A DNA stretch of 64,000 nucleotides, taken from NCBI GenBank assembly GCA_973895155.1, contig OZ316899.1, positions 9,362,001-9,426,000 on the forward strand, in the 5' to 3' direction. The translations under genes and the position numbers were made by a program. Origin of the DNA: Marsupella aquatica. Taxonomy: Eukaryota > Marchantiophyta. The notes under the pieces are model-generated. The model had not been told where the DNA came from and searched no databases. It worked only from the letters and a program-made list of their open reading frames with translations. Below, piece by piece: positions 32,403 through 41,189 of this stretch (position 1 is its first letter; the number at the start of each line of letters is the position of its first letter).

Positions 32403-35400
32403 TGTGGTGCGTCCCATGGCTCCCTAAACCCAAGAAACCCCCCAGCTCAAGCCGATTCCCGCAGGTTTCGCGCTTGGCGAGGCCGTTTCCGCGGCTTAGC
32501 GGCATGGGACGCTGCTAACCTTCTACTACTACTATTAACATTTTACACACATATACTGGACAGATCCTTCATCGGGTCATGAGATACGTAGCCGGCCTAA
32601 TATAGGCCTTCCCCTGTCTTCCCCTGTCTTCCCCTCCGTCTCGTTAGGTATGTTTGGATTCCGCCGCCGGAATGATCCCCAATAGGCTTGGTTAAGCCGC
32701 TAAGACCTCTCTCAGCTCGACACATCCAACTCTCACTCCCCTGCTTACTTTCCTTCGTTCTGTTGATGTGGGCACTCTTCACACAAGTTAATGCGACACA
32801 CAAATAGCAAAATGACTCATTCTGACTGAGTCATACCATGCACTTGCCATACAAACAGTACATCTCATACACAAGTTCTGCGAACTAAGCCGTGAGGCCA
32901 ACTCTATTCAGCTCTTAGGCATGAGGAAACATGAATATACACAAGGGTCACTGTATGACTAACCGAGAGCTTCTCGTACTACTTGATCCCAGCCCGGCTG
33001 GTGCAAACTAAAAACTTGCTAAAGAAGAGGCCCTGAGCTCCCCGCTGCCCAGGTACTTATCCTGGTAGTGGATCCGCCATTCTTTGCATCGTAAGCCTAA
33101 TCTACTTAACAGTAATCTACTTGCCCGAATCTACCTATGTACAGCAAGGCAGGAGCACAAGTGTTGCTCCTACCAGTGGGACCGCAATCCCACTAAGCTA
33201 AGTGTCAGGGCCGCTCCTGGTTCTGATCCTAATCCTAAACGTGGAGATCCGTGCCCGCCCTGCCCACTCACGCCTCCTCCCTCCACGTCCGCCCTCCCTA
33301 AAAGGAACGGCGCCCTTGCACCGTCACGACACCGGTGGTGGATCCTCAATGGACGCCCCCAACACTTCCTCCGCAGCCACTGCCGTTGGCCCGCCTACTG
33401 ACAGATTACCTGCCCTTGACCGAGTCAACTCTCCCTCGGCCTGACTGGGTCCACCTTCGGCTTCAGCCTCGACACCAGCCTCGGCAATACCCACGGCTTC
33501 GGCCTCAGCCACTCTCACGGCTTCGGCTTCAGCCACTCCCTCGGCTTCGGCTTCCCCTTCCCCTAGGGTAGTTGGATCCTTAGCCGTGACCCTGTCTGGG
33601 GTCGGTGCTGGGTCTACCTCCTTGATCACCACGGCCTGTGAAGTCGTATTACTCCTTGACCCTGAAGGTTTCCGCTTCTTCTTCGTTGGTGGCTCGGCAG
33701 CTGGTCCCTTCCCCTTCCCACTTAATTCCGGCACTGGTGCAGGTGGCGCGGCTTGTCCTTCGGCAATTACCACCCCTGGTAACTGGTTTGTCCCAACAGG
33801 AGATGGACCTGCTGCAGCTAAGCATTTAAATACTGCGGCTTGTTTCTTCAGCCGCTCTGTTTGGTTGTCGGCCCGCCGCTGTAGGTTCTCCATCTTCCTC
33901 GTGATTTCCTCCAACTCCTCTTGGGTTTCATCCAGGTCCTTACGTGCCCCCTCCAGCTCGTTTTTGGCCTCCTCCTGCTCCCTGTGGGCTTCCTCCAATT
34001 CCTTCTTCAAGGTAGCCCTCTCCTCCTGGGTTGCTCTTAGCTCCTTGTCGAGCTCTGCAATGATGACAGACTCCATCTGGTTCATCTTGGTGTAAGTCTG
34101 TTCGAGCATCTCGTCCTTCTCCCTTAGGTCGGCCTTGAAGCTGGCCGTCAGGGACGCAAGCTCCTGCTGCAGCGCCATAATCCCTTGATAGGATTTCCCT
34201 AACTCGACCTCCTTCTGCTCAAGGGCTCCGCGGATTTTCTCGAGCTCCCCTTTCAACGCCCATTCCTTTCTTTGGGTCTCCGCCATGGCCCGGCTGTTGG
34301 CTGTTATGTGGGCCTCCTCTGTATTCTTCAGCTCTTGCTTCCACTTTTCCCTTTCTTTGATCGTGTCGGCCAACTCTTCCTGCGTCTGAGTCAGTTTATC
34401 CTTGATATTCTGATTATCAGCCTGCGCGGCGTCCAACTGCCCCTGCATGATGTTCAGCTCATGTCGTTTAATCCGTAGTTCATCTTGGGCTTTCTTGGCC
34501 GCCCTTAGATCTTCAATCTCGGCTTCCATCCTCCTAAGCCGCCGAATGACCTCGTCCTTCTTGCTTCTCTCTAAAGCCACCGCTTCTTCTAATTGGTGCT
34601 TCTCCAACTGCTCCCTATGGAAAAAGGGTCCTACCTCCAACTCCTCTCCAAAGATGCCGAGCGCAAGTTCCCCACACATCTCACCATACTCCATGGCTCT
34701 ATTCTTAGCGTAGGTGGAGTAAGTAGAAGTGATCGGCATCGCCCATCGTGGCCTCTGCTCCCAAGCCGTCCTGCGGATCTCTTCAATCGTGGCTAGAGGT
34801 TTGCTTCCTTTTTCGGCTAGCCGCCTGATGTCCTCCGGCCAATCTCCTCCTGGTAAATCCTTTTCCTTAGCCAGGGCGGCCTCTTCCTCCTGCTTGATTC
34901 GCTCCTGAAATTCCTGCACCGTCTGTTTTATGCCGTCGAAGCTCGGGGGAGCAACATCTGGTGGGGGAGACTCAGGGCTACTCTGTTGGTTGGGGTCCCC
35001 TCGCACTACCCTTGGAAGTGTGGGGACAAACCGGCCACAGGTCCTTACTCCTGGAACGTGATGGTCCGACCCATAGCCGGAATTATCATGGCTGCAGTCC
35101 TCCACTGCCTCCTCTACCTCTTGGATTTCCGGCTTCTCCTTCTCCTCTTCCTCGGTAGGAGCTTCAGGCAATTCTGCCTCAGATTCGGAGCTTGAGGTTC
35201 CCACGTACATTTGAACACCTGGCTTGGATCCCGGCCTGATTCTCTCGTCTCCAGCAAAGGGGTTTTCTCTTGTGAGCCGGTGTAGGCCTACCTCTGTAGT
35301 AGTGTCCTGCATGGTTGCCGTTGCCGTTGTTGTTGCCGATGCCGATTTCTTTTCTTTCTCCAGTAGTTTCAGCAGACTCTGCATGCCTGGTTGCTGCATC

Positions 35401-37059
35401 GGCAAGTCTTCCTTCCTGGGCCTAAACACCTGCTCGATCGTAGGACTAACAGGTGGTTGAGGCTTCTCAGCCAACGGCCTCGGCGTTGGAGCTTCCTCGG
35501 GTGCCCTTACCTGCAGGGGAAGTACCGGGGCAAAAGTCTGACCTCTGGCATACCGGCACAACAGCGGCATGTGATAGCCAAGCCGCGACACGCTCCCCAT
35601 GCCGATTACCTGCTGCTCCTCCTTTAAGATCTTCTTCAATTGGTTGAGGAGGTACCCGTTGTAGTCCCGGCTTGGGTCTGGCCTTTCTGCCAGATAGACC
35701 TGTGCCTTGCCGATCTCTGCCCTCGGCAAGTTACAATGCATGGTCACCCGCAAGAAGTCGATCATCTCTCCTATGTGCGGGTTGGTGCAGGTGTTCCGGA
35801 AGAAGCCATTCTTCGTTGATGGCCCGGGGAACGACCGGAACTCCTTGTCAGGCAAGGTCTTCCTGGTATCAACTTTGGTCTTATTGCCCATCGGCAAGCC
35901 AAACACTTTGGCAATCACCTTGGGAGTAAGATAGAAATCCTTCCCATATATCCTCGTGCAATTGGTCTCGGGTTCCCATGACCCCACGAATTCTAATAGG
36001 TCTGACTCCGGTACCTCCGGCTTCAGCCATGGTAATCTTACAAAGGCCTCCAAGCCGGATCCGGCCATGAAGCCTTGGTACTTCTTGGTCTGCATGGCCG
36101 TAAAGCATGCATCCTCCTCCCGTGCAAAATGTAGTTGCACCTCCACCGGTAGGGTTGCCGCCCAGCCCTTCCAGGTGTCATCCCTGGTTGGAATGGCCTT
36201 GATGGGATCGACCTCCTCCTCTTTGGCTTCTCCCTGCCTCCTGCTCTGCTGCTCGGCTGGCTTCTTTGGTGCCGTCGACCTCGTTCTTTTTGCCGGGGTG
36301 GCTTCATCGTTGACGGCTCCCTTCCTCTTCATCTCTGCTGCCGTGGAGGTTTCTCCTAGCACCGTTGCCTGGGTCCACCTTTCCGTGCTACCCTTTAATT
36401 CCCAGTGTATGTCGTTGCAGTTCTTGATGGCCTCTCGGATGCCGACGACGCTGTCCTTGCAAAACAGAAGATCGTCGAGTTGATTGGAAGTAGGCGTCCA
36501 CAGGAACTCGTCCTTGATGAGTTCGCCTCCTAAGAAAGCCGTCTTCTGCAGCTCCCACAATCGAGCGAGCTCCTGCCGTTCTCGAGCTGCCCTTTCTGAC
36601 TCCTCGTCCTCGTAAGTCTTGATGTACTCAGTTGCCCGTTCGAACAGGCATCCCCAGAAATGTGCCGCTTGATTGACGTTGCTCATACCCTCCTTAGGTT
36701 GATCGTCGGTATCTACTCTCTCCCCGAGTGCTTGCCTAAGCAGCTGACAGTAGTTGGCCTCCCGTAGTCGTCTGCCTAGTTCGTGCTCGCAAATGAGCCA
36801 CCATCTCCTGCAAGCGCTCCTTACCCCTCTCCTCTGCCGGTCCTTCTTCCCGTTGATCCTTCCTAGCCGCCGACGCTTAACGCGCCATAACCCTAATCGG
36901 GTTTTCACCCTCAGCCTTACCTCCGGCCTCTGCCCGGGTTCCATGGTTGCCCCTAATTGTTTATATTTTCCTTGTTTTGTCACTATACTAAGGTGTTCCT
37001 AGGGTGCCTTCCTGCTTTACCCACTTAACCGGCCGAGTGATTCCTGTCTAGGCATCACA
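32403..37059 (-). repeat. 5' LTR (4,657 bp)
   Basis: Exact-length partner of 21522-26178. As the upstream LTR it should contain the promoter. On the minus strand the first 76-115 bases precede the ORF, leaving about 920 bases after the ORF (33323-32403) as the likely place for promoter, R and U5. Confidence 0.97.
33324..36944 (-). CDS. LTR-encoded ORF (5' LTR copy), ~1,206 aa
   Basis: Same reading frame as 22443-26063 and likewise fully open. I saw six amino-acid differences from the other copy, e.g. VIAKVFGL for VIAEVFGL, CNLPRA for CNLLRA and QTYTKM for QTYAKM, all from single transitions. Since an element's LTRs are copied from one template at insertion, these mark changes since then. In this copy the ORF lies upstream of the gag leader and, if the promoter is in the last 0.9 kb of the LTR, would not be transcribed by the element itself. 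For domain layout see the 3' LTR copy. Confidence 0.8.
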   Translation of the reverse strand: MEPGQRPEVRLRVKTRLGLWRVKRRRLGRINGKKDRQRRGVRSACRRWWLICEHELGRRLREANYCQLLRQALGERVDTDDQPKEGMSNVNQAAHFWGCLFERATEYIKTYEDEESERAARERQELARLWELQKTAFLGGELIKDEFLWTPTSNQLDDLLFCKDSVVGIREAIKNCNDIHWELKGSTERWTQATVLGETSTAAEMKRKGAVNDEATPAKRTRSTAPKKPAEQQSRRQGEAKEEEVDPIKAIPTRDDTWKGWAATLPVEVQLHFAREEDACFTAMQTKKYQGFMAGSGLEAFVRLPWLKPEVPESDLLEFVGSWEPETNCTRIYGKDFYLTPKVIAKVFGLPMGNKTKVDTRKTLPDKEFRSFPGPSTKNGFFRNTCTNPHIGEMIDFLRVTMHCNLPRAEIGKAQVYLAERPDPSRDYNGYLLNQLKKILKEEQQVIGMGSVSRLGYHMPLLCRYARGQTFAPVLPLQVRAPEEAPTPRPLAEKPQPPVSPTIEQVFRPRKEDLPMQQPGMQSLLKLLEKEKKSASATTTATATMQDTTTEVGLHRLTRENPFAGDERIRPGSKPGVQMYVGTSSSESEAELPEAPTEEEEKEKPEIQEVEEAVEDCSHDNSGYGSDHHVPGVRTCGRFVPTLPRVVRGDPNQQSSPESPPPDVAPPSFDGIKQTVQEFQERIKQEEEAALAKEKDLPGGDWPEDIRRLAEKGSKPLATIEEIRRTAWEQRPRWAMPITSTYSTYAKNRAMEYGEMCGELALGIFGEELEVGPFFHREQLEKHQLEEAVALERSKKDEVIRRLRRMEAEIEDLRAAKKAQDELRIKRHELNIMQGQLDAAQADNQNIKDKLTQTQEELADTIKEREKWKQELKNTEEAHITANSRAMAETQRKEWALKGELEKIRGALEQKEVELGKSYQGIMALQQELASLTASFKADLREKDEMLEQTYTKMNQMESVIIAELDKELRATQEERATLKKELEEAHREQEEAKNELEGARKDLDETQEELEEITRKMENLQRRADNQTERLKKQAAVFKCLAAAGPSPVGTNQLPGVVIAEGQAAPPAPVPELSGKGKGPAAEPPTKKKRKPSGSRSNTTSQAVVIKEVDPAPTPDRVTAKDPTTLGEGEAEAEGVAEAEAVRVAEAEAVGIAEAGVEAEAEGGPSQAEGELTRSRAGNLSVGGPTAVAAEEVLGASIEDPPPVS

Positions 37060-37064
37060 ATTTA
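37060..37064. repeat. 5-bp target-site duplication ATTTA (right)
   Basis: It matches 21517-21521. Joining the two flanks through one ATTTA restores the reading of the interrupted exon as seen in the right arm (..EGDLALRAVW..). Confidence 0.95.
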
Positions 37065-37379
37065 GCTTTGAGGGCAGTGTGGTTTCAACAGGTCCCAGGT
37101 TGAGATAACAAATTTGTGGTGAACGATCTAGCTGGCGGGAGCTATGCCCATGCTGAGACAGTAGTTCACCTTAGATTTAGTCTCACTCCATGTGAGGCAG
37201 GAAAGGGACGATATAGAATGTACACCCTTGAGCCCGAGACTCTGGCAGCAATATATGCATCCTTGGGTTCCTAGCAATATGGAGGAGGATACTGAGGTGT
37301 GTTCACCAGTTTTTCTCCATCACCAGTCCTCTATCCTCTGTTTGAAGTCCTTTGTCTTTTGTCTCTACTCCTCAATTAT

Positions 37380-37800
37380 CCGTTGCTGGTCCTCAGTCCT
37401 TGGTCACTAGTCCTCAGTTCCTCCGTCCAGAGTCCTTAGTCCTCAGTCCGGAGTCCTCAGTCCTTTGGCTTCAGTCCTTAGTCTTTGCCATGAGTCCTTG
37501 GTTTTTTACCCTGAGTCCTTAGTCCTTTTCCTTGAGTCCTCAGTTTGAATCCTCTGCCCAAGTCCTCAGACCTCAGTCATCAGTCATCAGTCCTCTGCCC
37601 GAGTCCTCAGTCCTCAATCCTCCGCCCGAGTCCTCAGTCCTCTACCCCAAATCCTCAGTCCTTCATTCTGAGTCCTTAGTCCTTTTCCCCGAGCCTTCAG
37701 TCCTCCATCCTTAGTCCTCAGTCCTCTACCGTGAGTCATCAGTCCTCCACCCTGATTGAGTCCTCAATCTGCCATACCTACTCAATGAGTCCTCTGGCCC
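37380..37800. repeat. AGTCCTCAGTCC-type degenerate array, left arm
   Basis: Dozens of variants of 'gagtcctcagtcct' (often with ctgccc/ttcccc inserts) follow the transposase-like stop. The reverse-complement array is in the right arm at 46740-47170, longer and differently arranged. Confidence 0.85.
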
Positions 37801-38075
37801 AAGTCCTGAATTAGCAAACTTTTGTCAATCCTTAGTCCTAAATTCCCAGTACCCAGTCTGGCCTTATGTCCTAAACAACTATCCTCAGGGTTTTCCTGAG
37901 TCTAGAGTTAGAGTCCTGGGAGATATTATAGCCACGTACTGCTTGCTAAAATGACCAAAATCCGTCTTACTTATATATGTACATTACAGTTGCTACAGAG
38001 GTTGGCTGAAGTCTATATGCTGAACTGTTCTTCCCTACATGAGCTTGACTATTTCTATCACTAATATTTATGTGG

Positions 38076-39015
38076 GAGTATAGGTACATCATCAGTTATC
38101 AGTGACTGATAACTGATATTAGTCACTGATATCAGTCATTGCTCATCGCGCTTAACACTTACCTGCATGTCAGCGACTGTGCTCAGATTGGCCCGGGGAT
38201 CTCGGCGAACTCGCAAACATCTCCAATTCAGGGTTTATGGTCTTGAAACGCAAAGCAATAAGCATAAAGGCGGTGTCCGTACAGTTTTAGGCGACCATAG
38301 TCAGAATGTCAAAGAGGTTGCCGACATAAGATCGACACGATGTTTACTAGAAAAACATTTTAAAACCCATATATTGTCATTCCTTGGCAATGCTCGCCGA
38401 GAAGACATCATTGAGATACTACTACTAGCCTACTGGTGGTGCCAGCCTTGAAAGAAGTAATCAACAAGAATTGTGATGCAGTGTAGAATCCTTGGGATCA
38501 GTTGTGACCACCAGAAGATCAAGATGTTTGCCCAATAAGAGAGCTTATAAGAAAAGGTAACATGAATTCATTGTCATTCCTTGGCGATGCTCGTCGAGAA
38601 GACATTGTCAAGAGACTGCTACTCCTACTTGTCAAGCCTTGGAAAATGCTCTCGGCGAGGGTCGTCGACTTTACCATGACAGATTCAGTAATGTATAACT
38701 AAGGTGCCTAGTCTGCACAAAATATTTCATAAGATTTGGATTACATAGCCGATTAGACAGATTTCTACTATCATCGTCCAATTTAATTTGACACTCCATA
38801 AAATCATTACCGACAAACGATTCAGTAAACACCAAAATGTATCAAAACTTTGAGGCTACAACGTTCCGCTATTTCCTACAAGTAAATGTGTACACGAAAT
38901 TCATGTTTTTTGTACATTCACTCCAGTGAACGCCCCCAATTCAGCTATTGCCGAGAGGAGGTCATTCATTTTTACCCATAGATTCTGGATGTTGTCACAC
39001 ATCTCAGATAGCCTA
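38076..39015. other. spacer segment with short palindromes and a duplicated ~50-bp block
   Basis: 38093-38115 is a perfect hairpin (10-bp arms cagttatcag/ctgataactg around TGA), followed by further tcagtcactgat-type words. A block 'attgtcattccttggc.atgctcg.cgagaagacat' occurs near 38375 and again near 38570. A 94-codon open frame (38167-38451, +) has no recognisable domain. A GGCGAGGGTCG motif lies at about 38654. Confidence 0.55.
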
Positions 39016-39017
39016 GC

Positions 39018-39618
39018 CTACACATCTATATGAAGGCTCATAAGCTTCTGGAAGTCTGACTTGCTGTCCGTGATCTCTGCATCCAAACTCTCCAGCAACT
39101 CCTTAGATAACACAAAGTCAACATCAACATATTTCAAACACTCGGCACTGGGCGAGTCCTTGGCTGGTTGTGTTGTCACGACCGCAGAACTTAGCCGCAC
39201 TGTCTATGGGCATCTTCAACTTCTCGTTCATTCTGTTTGTATCACCAACAGCCTTGCAATTATTTGGAGATCTCAACAAACAAGGAGCTTCACCATCACC
39301 GTCTGGCAGTGTGGTAGCCATTGCAATTGGATGCTTCCTCGGCCGACCTCGTTTCTTCTTCTCTATCAAGAGCCAAGGAGCTTCATTATCAGGTAACGCT
39401 ATTGACATTACGATGGGATGCTTCCTCGGCCGACCTCGTTTCCTCTTCTGCGGGATGATGCCCAAAACGACAAAGACAGTGGGTGTGTGCCTGTCTTGGA
39501 CACTGATCACAGACTCCACTCTTGCCATGGTGCTTTGCCCTGATGAGAAAGAAGGTGAACAATTGGAGGGCGCACCGTGTTGCCACATTGCCTTCACCTC
39601 CATCTTTGTTTGCGCCAT
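39018..39618 (-). pseudogene. AT-hook protein remnant
   Basis: From ATG 39618 the minus-strand frame encodes two AT-hooks, KRKRGRPRKHPI and KKKRGRPRKHPI (about 39413-39450 and 39328-39366), about 28 residues apart, each with the GRP core that binds the AT-rich minor groove. After about 39190 the sense moves to another frame (..PSAECLKYVDVDFVLSKELLESLDAEI..), ending at 39018, so one indel has broken it. The second part looks helical. AT-hooks occur in plant chromatin proteins and as accessory domains in transposon proteins. Lying between the inverted-repeat arms, it may be cargo of that structure. Confidence 0.6.
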
Positions 39619-40646
39619 GTTTACCAAGGACTTTCATAAGAATGAGTCTGGATGGAACGATTGATTCACATCATATACCAAACGCCCACTCGAATATCAC
39701 ACCAAATATGTACTAACCGGGATCGGGTAATGGAAGCAATCGGCGTACGTATAACGGGTACATATCTATTCACATGCATGTCACTTTTTGTCAACGCTAT
39801 CTAGTCCATGTTGAGGTAACCTGCAACGCACAAGACGATCATCATCATCGCCACTAAAAATCCAGCAATTATTGGTATCCTATCCCTAGATGGTTGAAGG
39901 GACAACAACGTCCGCTCGTAATAATAGGTACATATCTTTTCACACACACTCCAGGTTTGGCCAACAAATGAGTTAATGTTGATTTGACCTGCAACGGTCA
40001 AGATTGTCATGATTAGTTTTTGGCACTGTATGAGCGTATGATTCCATAGTTACTACGTAATCCCATTTTGGCGAGGATCTCTGAGATCAGAGGCCAGTAA
40101 CTTCTTTGTTAGTTTGACGACAAAGAGTTTAGGGTGTAAGTAGATCTCGGAGAGGGTCTCCGAAATCTGGCGGTTCTCTCACTCGGCAACGGTCAAAATT
40201 ATGATTGTAAGTTCCATTTCTACGAGGGTCTCTGAGTCTGGTTTCTTGCTTTTCCTTGGTAAGTGCGATTTTGGCGAGGATCGCAGACATCCGGTTGGGA
40301 AGTTCCATTCCTGTAAAGTTCCATTCTGGCAAGGGTCAATGGAAAGCATGATTGAGGGGTACCAAAATATGCAAAAAGGACTGGGATTCTGGGATGGCAG
40401 TCCTCGCAATCCTTGGCACATGAATGGTTGAGATGACAAGGATCTTGAGCCGCCAAGGACGTTTTGAACTCACTTTGAGACAAAACGTACTTAAGACTTA
40501 ATAACGACATTGGTGGGGCCAGGACATTATGAGGACTCCAAACGCGCGGAGTTCTCTGCCAATTTGAATCCCTTGAGAAGAGAAGTGCGGCCAACGCGAG
40601 AGTTGTACAGTTGTCCACAAAACTTCCCGCTCATAGAAAGCTTGGG

Positions 40647-40735
40647 CCGCCCATTTCTCACTTGCACTTGTTTCACTTGGGCGGAGCTCTATCCGCCCAT
40701 TTCTCACTCAAGTTTCACCTGGGCGGAGCTCTATC
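40647..40735. repeat. ~45-bp tandem duplication
   Basis: Two successive copies of 'ccgcccatttctcact...gggcggagctctat' abut, differing by a few bases and a short indel. Confidence 0.8.
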
Positions 40736-40789
40736 CACAGAGCGTATGTGGTAATGGGGGTTTGAGCATTGCGGATTTGCCAATTGATA

Positions 40790-40930
40790 GAGGATTGCTG
40801 CTTGATGGGTTGTTGATTGCTGCGCATTGGGGGATTGGTCATTGCTGTGCATCGGGGATCGTGGATTGCTGCGCATTGGGGGATCGTTGATTGTTGGGCA
40901 TTGGCGGATTGCGAGCTACTTAATTGCGGT
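40790..40930. repeat. short minisatellite (GATTGCTGCGCATTGGGGGAT type)
   Basis: About five imperfect units built from 'ggattgctgcgcattggggg' repeat in tandem. Confidence 0.7.
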
Positions 40931-41189
40931 GGAGGATTACTGCTCGTTACTAGCTGGTTGCTGCTCGGTGGAAACTACTCGGTGAGTTGCAAAGCAGACA
41001 TCAGAGGGGACTTAATTTTGTTATCGTGGCTAGAAGGTATAGCTCAAACTTCAAATTTATGTATATTCCTATATAGGCTATCGCTCCGTGTAGTTTAGTC
41101 CATCCTGTGAGGCGTACCTTTACATATTGTGGGCAGAGGTCTTATTGAGTGTTTAGTCACAATTTTTTTGTTTATTGAGGAAGAGTTCG

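Larger units (their letters stand above)
21522..37059 (-). mobile_element. complete Ty3/gypsy (Athila-like) LTR retrotransposon, 15,538 bp, with ORF-bearing LTRs
   Basis: Two direct repeats of exactly 4,657 bp (21522-26178 and 32403-37059), ending TGTGGTGC...GCATCACA on the plus strand, are flanked by ATTTA duplications. Internally, on the minus strand, come PBS, gag, protease and RT-RNase H-integrase (the Ty3/gypsy order). The RT box with FIDDF.VFG and the non-chromodomain integrase end resemble the Athila branch. Comparing the LTRs by eye I found about eleven differences, all transitions, so insertion was recent. All coding frames are open except one UAG at the gag-protease boundary. The unusual trait is a ~1,206-codon sense ORF inside each LTR. 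It inserted into the last exon of the left-arm transposase gene. Confidence 0.97.
18424..37275 (+). pseudogene. transposase-like gene, left-arm copy (split by LTR element)
   Basis: This is the inverted twin of the gene at 47234-51089 on the other strand. Readable parts are: a 61-codon frame (18424-18606); exon B from ATG 18795 with TAGs near 19092, 19229 and 19434; the EDTQ|V splice junction near 19995/20155; the Cys/His region (about 20170-20400); and the GSCKNCG region (20517). A deletion near 20740 removes the first and second candidate catalytic-Asp segments. The C-terminal domain runs from 20890 to 21521. There, at codons for EGDL, the LTR retrotransposon is inserted. The last 70 codons resume at 37065 and end at a TAG at 37274. 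One base retained here (ggggctgg near 20450) is lost in the right copy, and the right-copy stop (TAA 50226) is GAA here, so the two copies decayed independently. Confidence 0.8.
17967..38075 (+). repeat. left arm of the giant inverted repeat (interrupted by an LTR retrotransposon)
   Basis: 17967-21521 plus 37065-38075 match, in reverse complement, 46433-51553. The outer end reads tggaaagcatgattgagggg, the inner end catttatgtgg-like. Removing the 15.5-kb retrotransposon and one 5-bp duplication leaves about 4.57 kb against 5.12 kb on the right. The main difference is a net loss of about 0.55 kb near 20738-20760, where two segments of the transposase gene and an intron are deleted. Confidence 0.9.
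39628..41189. other. repeat-rich non-coding stretch in the inverted-repeat spacer
   Basis: No gene is supported. Scattered 'ttggcgaggatc' relatives of the 37-bp unit lie at about 40068, 40272 and 40322. The block gaagttccattcctg..aaagttccattc (about 40300-40338) recurs at about 51818-51855. Directly after it, 'tggaaagcatgattgagggg' (40338) repeats the outer end of the inverted-repeat arms. Confidence 0.6.

Noticed and set aside
17967-38075. Classical short terminal inverted repeats at the ends of a single arm
   Set aside because: The outer end (tggaaagcatg..) and inner end (..tttatgtgg) of one arm are not reverse complements, and I found no flanking target duplication.
39170-39664. 164-codon plus-strand frame opposite the AT-hook gene
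   Set aside because: The minus strand encodes two textbook AT-hooks; the plus frame is its shadow, with a leucine/phenylalanine-rich pseudo-membrane look.
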